From Ophioceras dolichostomum (Eukaryota > Ascomycota > Sordariomycetes > Magnaporthales > Ophioceraceae), in assembly GCA_003049485.1 (NCBI GenBank), contig PYST01000007.1, positions 62,001 through 126,000 on the forward strand: 64,000 nt of DNA. Direction: 5' to 3'. The position numbers were made by a program, and so were the translations under genes. The number at the start of each line of letters is the position of its first letter. The stretch's first letter is position 1. Shown piece by piece: positions 23,701 through 36,600 of the stretch. The notes below the pieces were generated by a model. That model saw only the letters and a program-made list of their open reading frames with translations. It made no database searches and had not been told where the DNA came from.

Positions 23701-24108
23701 TGAGGGATCCAAGATACATCCAAGGTAAAGACCGGCAGAAGAAAGCAGTACTTACTCGCATAGCAGCCTCCTTTCCCGACGACCCATATCTCTGACAGAG
23801 CGGTGCTCACGGTGAGATAGACTTGTTGGGCGGGTGAGCCAACAAAGAGTCCGAAAGTCGACCAGCCCCCATCGATCCCCAGCCTGTGCCGTGTTAAAAG
23901 AAAGATGTAAGCATATGTTGCTGCTGAGAGGATGCTGAGGACATGGGGTCAAGGAGAGAGACATGGGGAGGGAGAAAAATCTGGACAAACGAACGCACCA
24001 TTTTTGAGATGGTTCTAGCCAAAGACCTTGAGGGTTGGCGCTGACCAGCCCCGGTGCACCTAGAAGAACATCGCTGAGGATCGCGGCCGCGAGGAGACTC
24101 AACCGCAT
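20731..24108 (-). CDS. Membrane-anchored aspartic-protease-like (A1 fold) protein, catalytic motifs degenerate
   Basis: Exons (minus): 24108-23999, 23883-23756 and 23609-20731; phases close, total about 1038 residues. MRLSLLAAAILSDVLLGAPG is a signal peptide. The pepsin-like lumenal domain follows (GGWSTFGLFVGSPAQQVYLT ... IWVVG; LILGGYDPLR; ISIGRVFLQEAYI). Where the first catalytic DTG should be, the sequence reads STA (VYLTVSTALSEIWVV); the second site reads DSS (ALIDSSLPYLTLP, about residue 274). Proteolysis is therefore unlikely (inference). A single transmembrane segment (about 456-476, TAGIVVAAFLVTAICGLALW) is followed by CCRRRRKRRR and a cytoplasmic tail of about 560 residues rich in Pro, Ser and Gly, including poly-Pro and DNDNDGRGGETDDDDD. 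It resembles fungal yapsin-like or sensor-like A1 proteins with long tails; a role as surface receptor or scaffold is only a guess. Confidence 0.85.
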
Positions 24109-27100
24109 CTTGCTTTGGCGACGTGAGCGACTTCGGCTCGCCTCTCTTGTCGGTTGGCGGCGGCTGCTTCTGTTTTCGGTCACCAGCAGACCACGGCGGT
24201 GGCTACGACATGAATGTGGTCGCGGTGCTGTGACCGGTTCATCAAGAAGCATGCGGTCGAGTGAGAAAGCGAGTCCTCTCCTACGATCGCCGCGTGGACG
24301 AGCCAGGCGCCTTTGAGGCGATGCACAGCCGTCTCCCCTCACGATCTCTCTTCGCCTCTCTTAGCTTGGGCCTTCGTGCGGTATGTAGTATTCGTCGTGG
24401 ATGCCGTCGTAGCCGTCTTAATCGTCGTCGTCGTTCGTCTTCGTTGTGGAAAGTCACGGGGTGGTGTCTGTTCCTTCTTGTCCTCCCCAGCAAGATGGTA
24501 TGCAGGCCGTCCTTTTTTTCGGTCCACTCACTTTCTTTCCGAAGGAGAAAGAACCACAGAGATCACGGGGAAACGCGATTTTGTTTTCTCCCTTCTTCGT
24601 GTTACTAACAAGGAGAGAAAGGACGCACATATCACAGCAGGTGAGTGGAATTCGAGCATGAGGAGACGGGCTCGAGCCGGAAAAGGCAAGTTTGACAGGG
24701 CCCCCAGTGGAGCACTTACACGGGCGGGCTCTGCCAGAGGGAGGCCCATAACAGCAGGGGTCTACCCGCACGCTTGGTGGCTAAAGTCTGGGAAAGTACA
24801 AGGAATCTGACAAGTGCCACGCGTAGAGTTTTCGGGTTTCTCAGGGCACCCCTCCGCTGTGATCGCTGTGGCGGCACGCTCTTCCCTCGACCACGTTGGA
24901 CTGCGCTGGGCCTCGCACGGCCTGAATTCCGTATTGAACTGGACATGTCTGATTAGGTACAGAGCAGGCTTCCTTTCCTCACACTTCCCACCAACCCCAA
25001 TATGTGACGGGACGACACGGAAGACGGAGGGAAGACCAGTCTGGCTGGTACTTCCAACCCCTCCTGACAGGTAATGAATCGCCTGTCCCGCGCCTGTCTC
25101 GCAATTTACAGAGATGCAGCGACTCTCGTTTCCCTGTCATTCGGGTTCAGCCAACATCTCAAAGGATGAGTCCAGATGAGCGACAAAGCAAATTATCGTG
25201 AGACTTAGACCAGCCGGGCGGCCCTGGCTTGCTGGCGAGATGTCCGGCTCGTGTTGCCCGGCTCGTCCTGCCCTCCTCCCCGTCTCCGTCTGCCCACCAC
25301 TACAAAACATCCGATCTACATCAATGATGCTCTTCGGCGCAGTCTCCTTTTAACTTCAGACTCCCCTTATTTATGGGAGAGGCTGACAAGAGTTAAACGT
25401 ACATTTCCTCCCGGGATCGCACGGATCAGCGCAGTTCTGCATTGTCTCCGAGACGAGCAGCCCAGCTCGTCCAGCAAGTTGATTCTTCAGGGCAAGGGAG
25501 TACCAAGATCGACACTACGTAGTAGCTGCCAGAGGCCGAGACCACACTGCCCCAACGAAAAATAGGGGAACCGTAGCCCCCGAAGTTCGCGCATCAAAAT
25601 GACGATAACCTGAGACCAGCGAGAAGTCCTTTGAAACAGAAAGTATGGGCTTATTCACACAAAACTTCTTGGTACCTACCTACTTATGGACTCATGGACT
25701 GGTACTCGAACATGTCATGATTAGAGTAGCATATGCAAAACGGGTTTCTGACTGAAAGATACTGATGACGACCGGCGACAAGGGGGAAGCAGATGGCCAG
25801 GAGTTTTGGTTGGTGTTAGTCGTCGATCATCAGCACTTTCTTGATGGCTCCTCCAAAATCAAAGAACAAAAGGAGGAAACCACATGACGACTCACTTTAC
25901 ACTGTCAGCTTTCAAACTGACTGCAGGTGAGGTCTTTCGGGAATGTTGAAATGAGCTGATGAGATTCTGACCAGGTTTGACCCTCCTACCAACAACGCTT
26001 CGCTCACGCGCTCGCTATTTGCTCTGGAGAAAACGTTCGGGAAGCTGAACAACATACCGGCAAAGGCGGCGGCCGTTGCTGGCAGGGGTATCCACCCCCG
26101 CCACCATAGCAGAGAGGCGAGTCTGGAGCATGAGAACTGAGGACGTGAGCAAGTAATGACGAGGGAGGGAGCGCTTGCAGGGTATCCCACCGTAGCCCAA
26201 AGCGAGAATCGAAGGAAACAGGAATCCTGCTCTCCGGACGTGGGTTCAGTACTAAGTGTTTGCTCGAGTGAAGGGCGGGGTCGGGCTATAGGCGAGAACG
26301 AGAATGGAGCCTGCCTTTGCATCTGCTTCGACAACGATGACGAACAAACCTGCCTGTCCTTCGTTTTGACCAATGCTGCAATATTTTTTCACCCCGCGAA
26401 AGGAAGGCCGAGCTGGCTGACTGGCAAGTGACTGACTGACCAGACACACGACCGACCGACCACACTAGAACTGGTTGCCCATGTTGGCACCGAGGGCAAA
26501 AAGTGTGGGAGGTGGTATATGCGAGCTCGCTTCTTGGGGTGCCCTGACTGGATCGGCTAGACACACACACGGCAAGTGCAATATATTCGGCCGCTATTTG
26601 GTATATGGGTAAATTCGACAAACGCACACAAAAGACATTTTGCCGAACAGGACGCAATCTACTCGGCCTTCCCACTTGACCCTTTTCGTGCTTTCGTTCT
26701 CTCTCGCTCTGAGGGGGTGGGTGGCATGTGATGGAATCCGTCTTTAATTCCTGTTCCACATCTGCCCATTGTTGCTGCTTGCACTGATGAAAAAGGATGG
26801 AAGGGGAGAGGAGGCGGGCTGGACAGAATGCCATTGCCCGGCTCTCCTCCTGCCCCCATCCATCTTCCCGTTCCATAACTTCCTCCGTCCTGGAAGAATA
26901 CAGAATACAGAATACAGAATACGGCAAGCCAGTCCAGAAGTGGTTAGCTGGCTGGCAACAAAGAACAGTCGTCTGCCGGACTTAACCCGTCGTGTCTCCG
27001 TCATGTTATACGGAGAGACAGAGAGAGGCAGAGACAAGAGATGAGATATGCAGCTAAGCGTCCGGGCCATTGCCCTTCCGTAAGGCAGTACAACGTACAA

Positions 27101-30100
27101 CAGACAGCTGAGAATGACAAACCCGAGTGGGTGAGCTCTCACTCGAAGACAACAGGTTCAACGAACCTTGCCCTTGCCGTTGCCCTCGCCCTGTCTCTCT
27201 CTTCCCCCATAGATCGACATCCATCAACGACAAAAAGACCGGGAAGTGCTTTTGCTCTTTCGGCAAGTGGGCATCGCTTTAGCCCCATTGGTCGGATGCC
27301 GGCGAGCGCCACTAATGTCGTCGCGCCCGCCACTCACTTATACAACAACACTTGGACGGTCTCTTCTGGATGGCTTCAACAGAAGACTGAAAAGAGAGTC
27401 GTCGCGATGTCACTGTATGTGAGACCTTAGCAGAGACATGGTTATTAACCCCACTTCATACCTACGGAATACGTCCCTCTCACATCGGCGACGACTGAAG
27501 CCCATCGCTTTTAGTGGAGTGTTGAACCGGGGACAGAATGTGGAAAGGGAGAGAAAGAGAAAGCCTCGAGCCAAAAAAATTCGTGGGTTGCGATTGGGCA
27601 AAGACGACTAACACGAGAGGAGGAGCTCCGCCGGAGAGAGAAGAAAAACGCCTTCCCCATGCGGCGAGCACGACCAATGCGTGCGTCTGCATTACGTGTC
27701 TGTTGCTTGACTCGTAGCCCGGCTGTCAGGCGCAGTCTTCTCGTCTCCCTCTATCGTCGTCGACTCTTTTTCATCGGCATCCGCGTTGCGCATCATAAGG
27801 AGGCCCCCTTTATTTTCTTGACAGAGCGCATGAATGTAGCGGAGATTGGTCCACCACATACTTCCGTTGGGTATTCTTGGGAGAAAGGCCTCTCCCCTTT
27901 CCTACTGCACAGTATCTGCCTGCTTCTTGCCGTTCTTCCCTTCGTCTTCCCCATCCCCTCCATACTGTGTACTCCCCCTCCACGGCCTCGGGGACCTTCG
28001 TACATACTGCCTATCCTTGTTTGTGTGCGCGAATGTGTGTATGTACTGCTGCAATAAAAATCCAGCTGGTACCAGCAGCTGCCGTGTTACCACCATCGTG
28101 CAACTGACTAACAGAGTTGGCATGGACGCCGGCAAGCAGCCCCCATTCCCGTCCCATGGGCCGGCTTTCTCGGCCTACCGACGTACAATATATCACAACG
28201 TACTGTTACGCGAGCGAAGGACAGAGAAGAGAGCTTGCTTCGTATAAGTTTATTTATCTTTTGCTACCCCGGAAAGTCGATGCCGCCTCCAGATTGCGAG
28301 AGCCAGATCGCGACCTGCGGGTCCCATCGAGTGGCCTTCGCCGCGCATCGTTCGTGCGCCGTCCACTATTTGATCCTTGAGAGGAGTGTGCTTCCCTTCT
28401 TTTCGCACACACACACACAAACGCTCTCTGTGGGTGGGTAGTATTGCTAGTGTTGACTTTAACATCTACATCAGGTTTCGAGAGACAAAGGAAGAAAAGA
28501 GAGAGACATTCGTACGTTCGGGTTGTCGCTGGCGTCCCGATCGTGTCTGAGACAGACATCGTCGACTTTCATCTTCAAGGGGAAAGTGCCCAGAACGACG
28601 GACAGACAGGCAAACAGACAGTAGTGGTCATTGGCGATCACGAACGTACGTTCGCTGCGCGCCGAAGCACCCGAGGTTGCCCGGGAAAGGGAAAAAGAAT
28701 GAAGGAAGAATGGAAATCCAAACCTGCCGTCGTTGCATGCAAATTGTATAACCAGTGGTAGGTGAAGCGGCTGGCCGCCATTGACCCTTCGTCAACCCGC
28801 CAATAGCGTCTGAACGGAAGACGACCCCCATGCCACGCTTTCTTGCTTTCACATCCACATTCAGCCACCATGCGCTCTGCCCTCACCCGTTCTGCCCTGG
28901 CTTGCTGCTTTGCTTTGTGATGCGTAGATCTCATCTCTCTCGTCCTTAGGTGGCAGCACTTATTCTTCTAGCTTTCTCTGAACCACGCACAGGGTAACTT
29001 TGACAAGACTATAGGAAGAAAAATGTTCCAGGGGCTTTTCTGTAGACGCTGTGCCAAGCGAAATGGTACTGTGGCACAAGTTGAGCACTGTAGTGGGGTT
29101 CCCGCTAGCCGGAGGCACTAACACTACCACCACTCGCTGCGTGAAAACTCCATGGTGACTGGCTGGTCCCTGTTTAACGCACCGTCACGCAATCTTCAAC
29201 ATGTTGTCTCGTGCGGTCATTGCGATACGGGACACCGGCCAGCCACTCGGTAACGTTCGCGAGCCACCAGAGGAGACAGCTCTGATGTATCTTCTCTTTG
29301 AGTAAATACTGCTTACAAATGAGGTTGACCCCCTCTGTGCTACCGGAAGGAAATGCAAGGCAGGGCACAATAGGTAGTAAGTACAGGAAGCTGTGCTCTA
29401 TCCGGCCTGACCACCTGTTCAGGGACATCATGGACCTTTCGCATAGTGGTCGCCACCAACCTGGCAGTCAGTACTTTTGTAACGAGAGCACGAGATAGAC
29501 ATGCGCCAATATTCAGACAGGCTCATTTATTGGATCTTCCAGAAGCGACAAATGGGAGAGGGTGGTTTCTGCTGTGTGCGCTTCGGAAATTTCAGCGCCC
29601 ATCCCAGGTCCCGTTGCCGTTTCGGTCAATGGCCGAGAGGCCTGATATTAACCGTCATACATACGGTACACCCAAATCTCACACATGCCGACCGTCCGCA
29701 CATTCCTCCGCCTTTCCCTTGCCTCTGCCGCCTTTGAGCCAGCCAGGCCAACCAGTAGGCTGCTTGCTGTTTTTGTGTCGGAAGCTCGCTCACACACACA
29801 GGCTCACGCAACCACTTTCACCCACACACAAACACACCAGCTCTGTCTGACCCGCTACGGACGAACAAGGAGATAGACAGACGGACGAACTGGCCACTCA
29901 GACATTCTGGCCAGACATCTCTCGATGCCATCATCTCCTAGACAGCTTTGATATGCCCAGTGACATGGGCTACGTTCATCTTTGCTAGGTAGATGGGGGA
30001 GGTCTCGCTCCTCCTCTAGACTCCTTTCGAGGGCCGGCTCGAGCCAGTTGCTGCGACTTTGGCGGCCTCGGGCAAACGGTAGCCGCAGACGGGACCTCGT

Positions 30101-30120
30101 GGTCCCGGGGTGAGGTTAGG
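24109..30120. other. 6-kb divergent intergenic region, no gene recognised
   Basis: Lies between the start of the pseudo-protease (minus) and the start of the GPI-type protein (plus). The longest frame is about 213 codons (26286-26927, minus) and has no domain or coding bias. Contents include a 7-bp AATACAG tandem (26894-26922), CA repeats (26563-26572, 28406-28420) and a GGTACCTACCTACT motif near 25670-25684. It must contain both promoters, perhaps with long 5' leaders. Confidence 0.5.
26894..26922. repeat. 7-bp tandem repeat (AATACAG)
   Basis: AATACAG is repeated almost four times in tandem, the last copy degenerating to AATACGG. It is a simple microsatellite in intergenic sequence. Confidence 0.85.
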
Positions 30121-32990
30121 ATGGTGGGTGCTGCTCGCCTGGCGCTGCTTTCTCTAGCAGCGACGGCGAGCTGCATGTATGGAGCGTTCAGAGGAGGTTA
30201 GTTCAATCTTGGATCAGTCCTCGGTCAGATGGAATGAAGGTTCCTTGGAGAACAGGCCAAGAAGAAAGGAGATATGGGCAGGGGAGACGCAGCGGGACAG
30301 ACGAATTTCTCGAAATACTGTATCTGACCGTTTCTTCCCCTCAAGCAGAACCACCACGGGCTGGACGGCTAGAAAGACGATTAGCCCTCCTTGCCGGCGA
30401 CGAACAGGATGTCGGGATTTCAGAACCAGGGCCAGAATCGGATCCAGAAAAGAGAGCAGAAGCGTCACCCTTGCCATTGCTCTCAACATGGCCACGAGAA
30501 GTCGCCAACTCATATCAGGCCGACGCCGCTGTCGTCGTGCCCCAGGCGGTAGAACAAGCATCATCGTCGACATCATCGTCATCATTACCAGTCTCATCAG
30601 AGATGGAGTATACATATCCCCCCGAATTCGCGACAGGCGAGGCAGGTACCACGGACTTCCAAGGACCTACGAATACTCTCGAGCCAACACGTGGCTCGGC
30701 TCTTCCGTCAGACGTCAAGCCGCCGGAGACGATCGGAGGAGCAGTAAAAGGAAACAACAAAACGCTCACGTCCAGTGCTGCAGCGGCGGCACCTCCCTCT
30801 TCATCACCGGTCTTTTCGGCGACCGTCACCCGGGACGGTGCTCCCCAGTTCACCCCCATTGGAGGCCAGGAAACGAACATCTCGGCGACGACACCTACCA
30901 TCACGTCAGTAACGAGCAAAGCCCTGCCGATAACGGGGACGGGCATGGGCGAGCAGGAGGTGTCGCCGACGAGCGACCCGGACACTCTCCCATGGGACTA
31001 CGTGCCGCCGCCGTACGAGCCGCCATGGGAGCAGATGGGGGTACCATCCGACGTCGCGGCCGGCTGGAGCTCGACGCGCACAGCCAAGAAAGACTGGGGC
31101 TACTGGTCGACCACGACGACGGAGTACATCAACACATGGACGGACGTGCCGTGGACGGGCGGATGGGTCACCATCACGGGCAGCTCCGAGCCAATGATGA
31201 CGGCGGCGAGCTACTGCCAAGCATCAGACCTGCTCAAGCCGTCGACGACGTACTCGATCGTCCACACCACGACCATCACATGGACGGGCGATCCCAAGGA
31301 CTACACGGCCCCCTTCCCTCCACTAACCACCCCAACACCATCATGCGAGCCGTCCCCCACCGCCGGCGCCGCCGACGACGACAAGTCGCCCATGCGCCTG
31401 ACCATGTCGCGCTGCACCTCGACCGGCACCCTCCCGCAGTACCGCACCTGCGAGGTCACCACCACAACCATGTACCGCGCCTCCACCACGTCTACCACCG
31501 GTGCCGCCGTGTCCTCCGAAGCAGGCATGGCCGGGCCAGCCGGCGTCCCCCTCGCCATCGTAACCCACACCGTGACCGACAAGAACCCAGCCGTCGTGTT
31601 CCCAGGCATGAGCACGCCGGATTACGGCGCCGGCAGCGGGAACCAGCACGGCGGCGGCGGCGCGACGGCGCTGCAGAACACCAAGGAGGCGCAGACCGTG
31701 GCGGGGCCCGCGCCCACGGCCAACCAGAACAACAAGCAGAGCGCCGGCTCCGGGCCGGAATACGGCCCTTCCCCGGCGCCCGCGCCCATCACCCTCTCGG
31801 TCCACCCCGGATCGGTCATAATCAACGGCCACACCATCACCGACAGCCCCGTGATGCGCACGCAGGTGATCAACATCGACGGCGAGGCCTTCACCATCAA
31901 CCCCTCCCAAGTCATCGGCGCCGGCGCCACCGTCGCGCGACCCCCATCCGGCGGTAGCGGTCCGGCCGTCTTCGCCCCAACAACAACCATCATCGGCGGC
32001 GTCCCCATCTACCTCTCCTCGCGAGTCGCCGTCATCGACGGCACAACCTTCAGCCTCGACGGCGCCGCCACCACCAAAGTCGTCCCCGGGCCCGGAAGCA
32101 AAACAGTAACCATCAACAAAGACGGCGTCACCGTCGGCTCAGAGACCGCCCGTCCCACCCCAGCCGGCGCCGCAAAAGGTGGTGGTGGTCTCCCCCCCAC
32201 AACCACCTCCCCACCACCACAGACAGAAGTCGTCGTCGCGGGCGGCGAGCTCGTCACAGCCATCGGCCGCTCCGTCCTCGTGATCCACGACACGACCATA
32301 ACCTACGGCATCCAAAACCAAAACCAAAACCAGCAACAGCAGACGCTGCAGACCGTCGTAGTAAACGGCGAGGCAATAACCCTCTCCCCCCAAGGCGTCC
32401 TCATCCACGGCACCCTCCTAGGCGGCCCCAACGCCCGCCCCACCGACACGCAGTACGCCATCGTCGGCGGCGCCACCATCACGCAGGTCGCGCCCTCGCT
32501 CGTCATCATCTCCGGCATGACGTACACCATCGGGCCCTCAGCACCAGCAGCAGCAGCAGGCGCCACGCCTACTACCACGACGCTGGTGGTCGGCGGCGAG
32601 ACCGTCACGATCGGGCCCGACGGCGTGGTGGTCGCCACGCTGTTGTCTTTCGCCTTCCCGCTCGGCGGCGGCATGACTTTCGGGAGTTTCGGGACGGGGG
32701 GGCCGGGAGGGGCGACGATGATGTCGGCTGCTGCAGGGGGCGGCGCTTCTGCGGGTGCTGTGGCGGGAGGAGGAGGAGGAGGAGGAGGAGGAGGGAGTTA
32801 TGTGAGCGCTACTACTATCACGCCTAAAGGTGGTGGTGGTGCGGGGAGCACGGGGGTTGGAGGTGGTGATGGTGAGGGCGGGGAGGTTCAAGACAAGGAG
32901 GACGGCGGCGCTGGCGGGTCGAGGGCTGGCGACTCGCTCTGGGCTTTGGTGCTCTGTTCGTGCGTGGCCCTCGCGGTCGCACTTCTCTGA
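30121..32990 (+). CDS. Secreted, probably GPI-anchored surface protein with beta-rich repeats
   Basis: Exon 1 is 30121-30196: MVGAARLALLSLAATASCM, a clear signal peptide. Exon 2 runs from 30346 to 32990 (a second acceptor three bases downstream also keeps frame). Total about 906 residues. The mature protein starts Pro/Arg-rich, with possible dibasic processing at RLERR. A Thr/Ser/Trp-rich domain follows (YVPPPYEPPWEQMG; DWGYWSTTTTEYINTWTDVP; several Cys). Then come repeats of the pattern hydrophobic-x-I-x-G-x-x-x-T-I/L, such as SVIINGHTITDSP, QVINIDGEAFTINPSQV, VAVIDGTTFSLDG, TVVVNGEAITLSPQGVLIHG, YAIVGGATITQ and TLVVGGETVTIGPDGVVV. A Gly-rich tract (GGA microsatellite at 32767-32795) leads to GSRAGDSLWALVLCSCVALA and AVALL, which fits a GPI attachment signal. 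No enzyme motif seen. Such architecture is typical of fungal wall/surface proteins. Confidence 0.82.
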
Positions 32991-33694
32991 TGAGAGAGTC
33001 GTGGATGAGGAACGCTCAAGAACCCGAAATACAAACCCATCGGGCGAATGTCAGGTGGATGGATGGATGGATGGATATACCCCTCACCCCCCGAAGGCTA
33101 TTAGCATGTTTTTTTTTTGTTTTTTTTTCTCTCTTACATTCCTGTATTTACGTTTATACGTCTCTTGCATATGGGTAGGTAGGTATTTCCAGTTGCCTCC
33201 TGTTCTGTTCATGTCTCATTTGTACAAGCAGAGTGATAACCGCGGACGAGGTGCAAAGGGGGTAGGTAGGTAGGGTAGAGCAAAACGCAACACATATAAA
33301 TTCGACTGTTTAAGGTATCTATGCCAGGCACTGAGCTGGCTGATTGCCTGTCCTCGCCGTGTTGAATGGGCAGAGGACAACACCATCGTTCATGGAACCT
33401 TGGCTCGAGAACCGACGGAAGCAACTCAACGGTAGGTTGAAGAGGGGGGTAAATAAGGAAGAGAGGAAAAGAATGCAATGAAATAAAAGAAGGAAGAGAA
33501 AACAAGGTTGGCAACGCGATGAGAAAAAAGAAAAGCAGAAAGTATTAAGCGCTAGGCAGGGCTAGTCGCGACGAAGCATAAAAATCTTGAAGAACGAAGG
33601 AGGGGAACAACAGAGGGAAATGGGGACAGCGAGGAAGAAAAAAAAAGACAGACTAGAAATCGCAAGACCTGGGACGCAAACGTAGACGAACCGC
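32991..33694. other. Intergenic between convergent genes
   Basis: 3' flanks of the GPI-type protein and the F-box protein. Contains a (GGAT)n run at 33057-33074, T runs near 33109-33129 and GGTAGGTAGG motifs (33174-33186, 33260-33275). No gene recognised. Confidence 0.55.
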
Positions 33695-36600
33695 TCAGAC
33701 AGCCCTCCACTTGCCCTTCCCCTTCCCATCCAGAGCAGGAAAGTCCTCCTCCTCCTCCTCCTCCTCCACAACAATGCCCAAACCAACAGCCGCCTCACCA
33801 GAACTCTCCCTCGCCTGTGCCTCCTCCAAGCTAAGACGCAGAGCCAACTCCAAGTCGTGATCTGCTTCACCACTGTTCCCGTACGCCGACGACGCCGCGG
33901 CCGTCTGCAGCTGCAAGGCCTCACCACCTCTACCCTTCTTCCCCTTGCCCTTCTTCTTGGCGGCGGCCCTGGACGACGAGGGCAAGGGCGAGGACGCAGT
34001 ACCACCACCACCACCACCAGCAGGCGACGCCGGCGAAGAGCGTTTATCCTTCTTGTACCTGATATGGAACGCGAACTCGGCACCTGAGACGGCAGCGGCA
34101 CCAGAGCTGCTGGCCCCGCCTCCTTCGCCACTACCACTACCGCCAGCGCCGAGAGGAGAGAACGACCGGTTAGGAGGCGATTGGCCCTCGTCATTGACGC
34201 CCGCCTCCAGCAGCGAGAGGCGAATAGCCTGCTGGATCTGGCGCTCGTAGTCAGGGTCGTTCTCCTCCTCGTTCCCATCAGGACTGGGGTGATGACGTCG
34301 GACAGCCCCAGACAGGCTGGGGGCAGGAGTAGCGGAGCCGTTAGATCCCGACTCAGACGGCGACGACTCAGACGACTCAGACGCAACCATGTCCACAACG
34401 GCGGAGAGCGACGACGACGACGCAGACGACATCGACGGCGACGCAGAAGCCGCATCGTCGCTAGCGTTAGCGCTGAGCTGGCGCCGCAGCTCCTCATCGG
34501 CAAGGAACGACTCCTCCGACATCATCTGCGCGTAGCGCACCGCCTCCTCCTCGCTCAGCTCAGCCAATCCAACTCCAAAACGCGCGCGCAGCCTCGCCTG
34601 CTCGCGAACGCGGTGCTCGCGCTCCCTGCGTAGCTCCCTCTCCTCAGCCGCGATGTACCCCGTGATGGCGCGACGGCCCCCGCCGCCGCTGACCGGGCCA
34701 CTCCCCTGGTGGTGGGAATGGTGGTGGTTGCGCGAGCGACGCTTATGACCCAGCGATCCGGGCCCGCTGGACGTCGAGCTATACGACCAGTACCGCAGGA
34801 ACGTCCCGAACGCCAAAACGCCGCGCAGCACGGCCGGGTCCGGGTCGAGGAAGACGGCGCCGACGGCGGAGTGGTTCGCGTCGCGCAGCATCGGGTTCGC
34901 GTTGAGGATGGCGCGCGGCAGACGGCCGGACGACCGCGAGTTGAGCGTGCGCACCGGCTCCTTGGTGGACGCCAGGGGGTCCCAGGCCTGCACGAGGCCG
35001 TCGCTGCCGCCGTGCACGAGGTACAGCGACGAGAGCGCAAGCGAAGAAATCTCGGGGGACTCGGTCTGGATGATGCGCACAGGTGCGACCTCGCCGTCGT
35101 TGCCGGCGTCCTCCCGCACGTCCCAGACGAAGACCGCGCCGGTGCTGGTGCCCACGCCCATCAGCCTGGCTCTTCTGCCGGGTATCTCGCCGCCGACGGA
35201 GACCTGGCTTGACTTGGAGAGGTTGATGGTCGTGTCAGACACGGCGGTCTTGCTGTGACCCGAAGCGGCGGCCGAGTCTCGCGTCAACGGGTCCTCAAAG
35301 GCGCCCATCACAGCGTACAGAGAGGTGTCAATGGCCGTGGCGGTGATTTCGACATCGGCATTGCCCTTGGGAGGCAAGGTGAAATCGATCGCAAGCCACT
35401 CCTCCATGACATGATTCACAGCGGCGAAGGGAACGGGGGGCGTCATGGTGGCTGCCGCCAAAGTGGACGCGTGATCATCACTGGTGCTCCATGTCCCGAA
35501 GAGGGACTGCCCGTGCTGCTCTTGCGCGACGGCCACAGGGCTGCTGGCGCCCGCGGTCTTGGATGGCATGCCCAAGACTCGTCGTGTGAATCTGCGAACA
35601 CCGAGGCGCTGCTGAGAATCAGGTCCGCAGTCGATGACAACGACAGATTCTCCGCCATGGGTCTTGACATCGCCGCCAGCGAAGTCTACCTCAAGCTTAC
35701 GGCGCATGTCCCATCCTTCAAAGGCCTCCCTGAAATGAGAAGGCTGCAGACGCATGAGCCTCTCGATCTCGCGACATTCAGAGATGAGCTGCTCCTTGGT
35801 CGGAGCCGCGCTGCCTTGGCCCACAAAAGCCCCTGTCGAGGTTGAAGGCGACGATGATGGACTACTAGCCGCCGAGAGCGTCTGGTCGAGGGCGTCCGGC
35901 CTGACCAATCGCCGAGTGGACTCGACCAGCTTCCAGGTCGCCGACCGGCCAGCGTACCACGCATCTCTCGCAAGATGCTCATGGTTGGGTCTCGTCAGCG
36001 GGATCGTCGGGGTGTCCACCAGGTAGAAGACCTCGCCCAACGCATTCAGCGCGAAGGCCAAGACGCGTCTCAGCGCCTTTCGCTTCGCGTTGTAGTTCTC
36101 GTCGAGCTTGAGCGCAATAATGGGCACTCCAGGGCTCAGGACCCACCGGCAGGTCAAGTCGCCTTTGAGATATCTCGGGCCTGACCCGTCGTAGCCCAGA
36201 GAATAGGTTGTCACGACGCCCAGTGTCGAACCGGTCATGATCCCGATCATGGAGCGGGTGAAGGACGGAACGGCAGACGACTTGGCTATCCAGACCGACG
36301 AGATAGCGTCGACAAGGCGAGGAACTTTGGGCACATCAGGGAACGAGTCTGTGAGGTTGGCCTCCATGCCCAGGTACCGGCCGCTCTCTCCCACAGGCCG
36401 GAAGTAAGGCGAGCCGCCGGGGAATCCCTCCCCACCCACGATTCCGTAGACCTGGCTCACGTCCATGACGTTGTAGTTGGCGGCGGGACCATCAGCCACG
36501 CCGTACGGCTGAAGCAGCGGGGCGACCTCGTCGAGCTGCGCGAACGAGAATGTGTCATCGAGGCCCCATTTCTCAACCTTGCCGCTGGTCGGATCGCTGA

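Noticed and set aside
26286..26927. 213-codon minus-strand frame in the 6-kb intergenic region
   Set aside because: No domain, irregular composition and a tandem repeat near its start; treated as chance.
30179..31957. 592-codon plus-strand frame overlapping the GPI-type protein
   Set aside because: Arg/His-rich product in the wrong frame; the other frame has a signal peptide, repeats and a GPI-like end.
33562..34503. 313-codon minus-strand frame overlapping the F-box protein C-terminus
   Set aside because: Arg/Leu-rich out-of-frame shadow; the UIMs are in the other frame.
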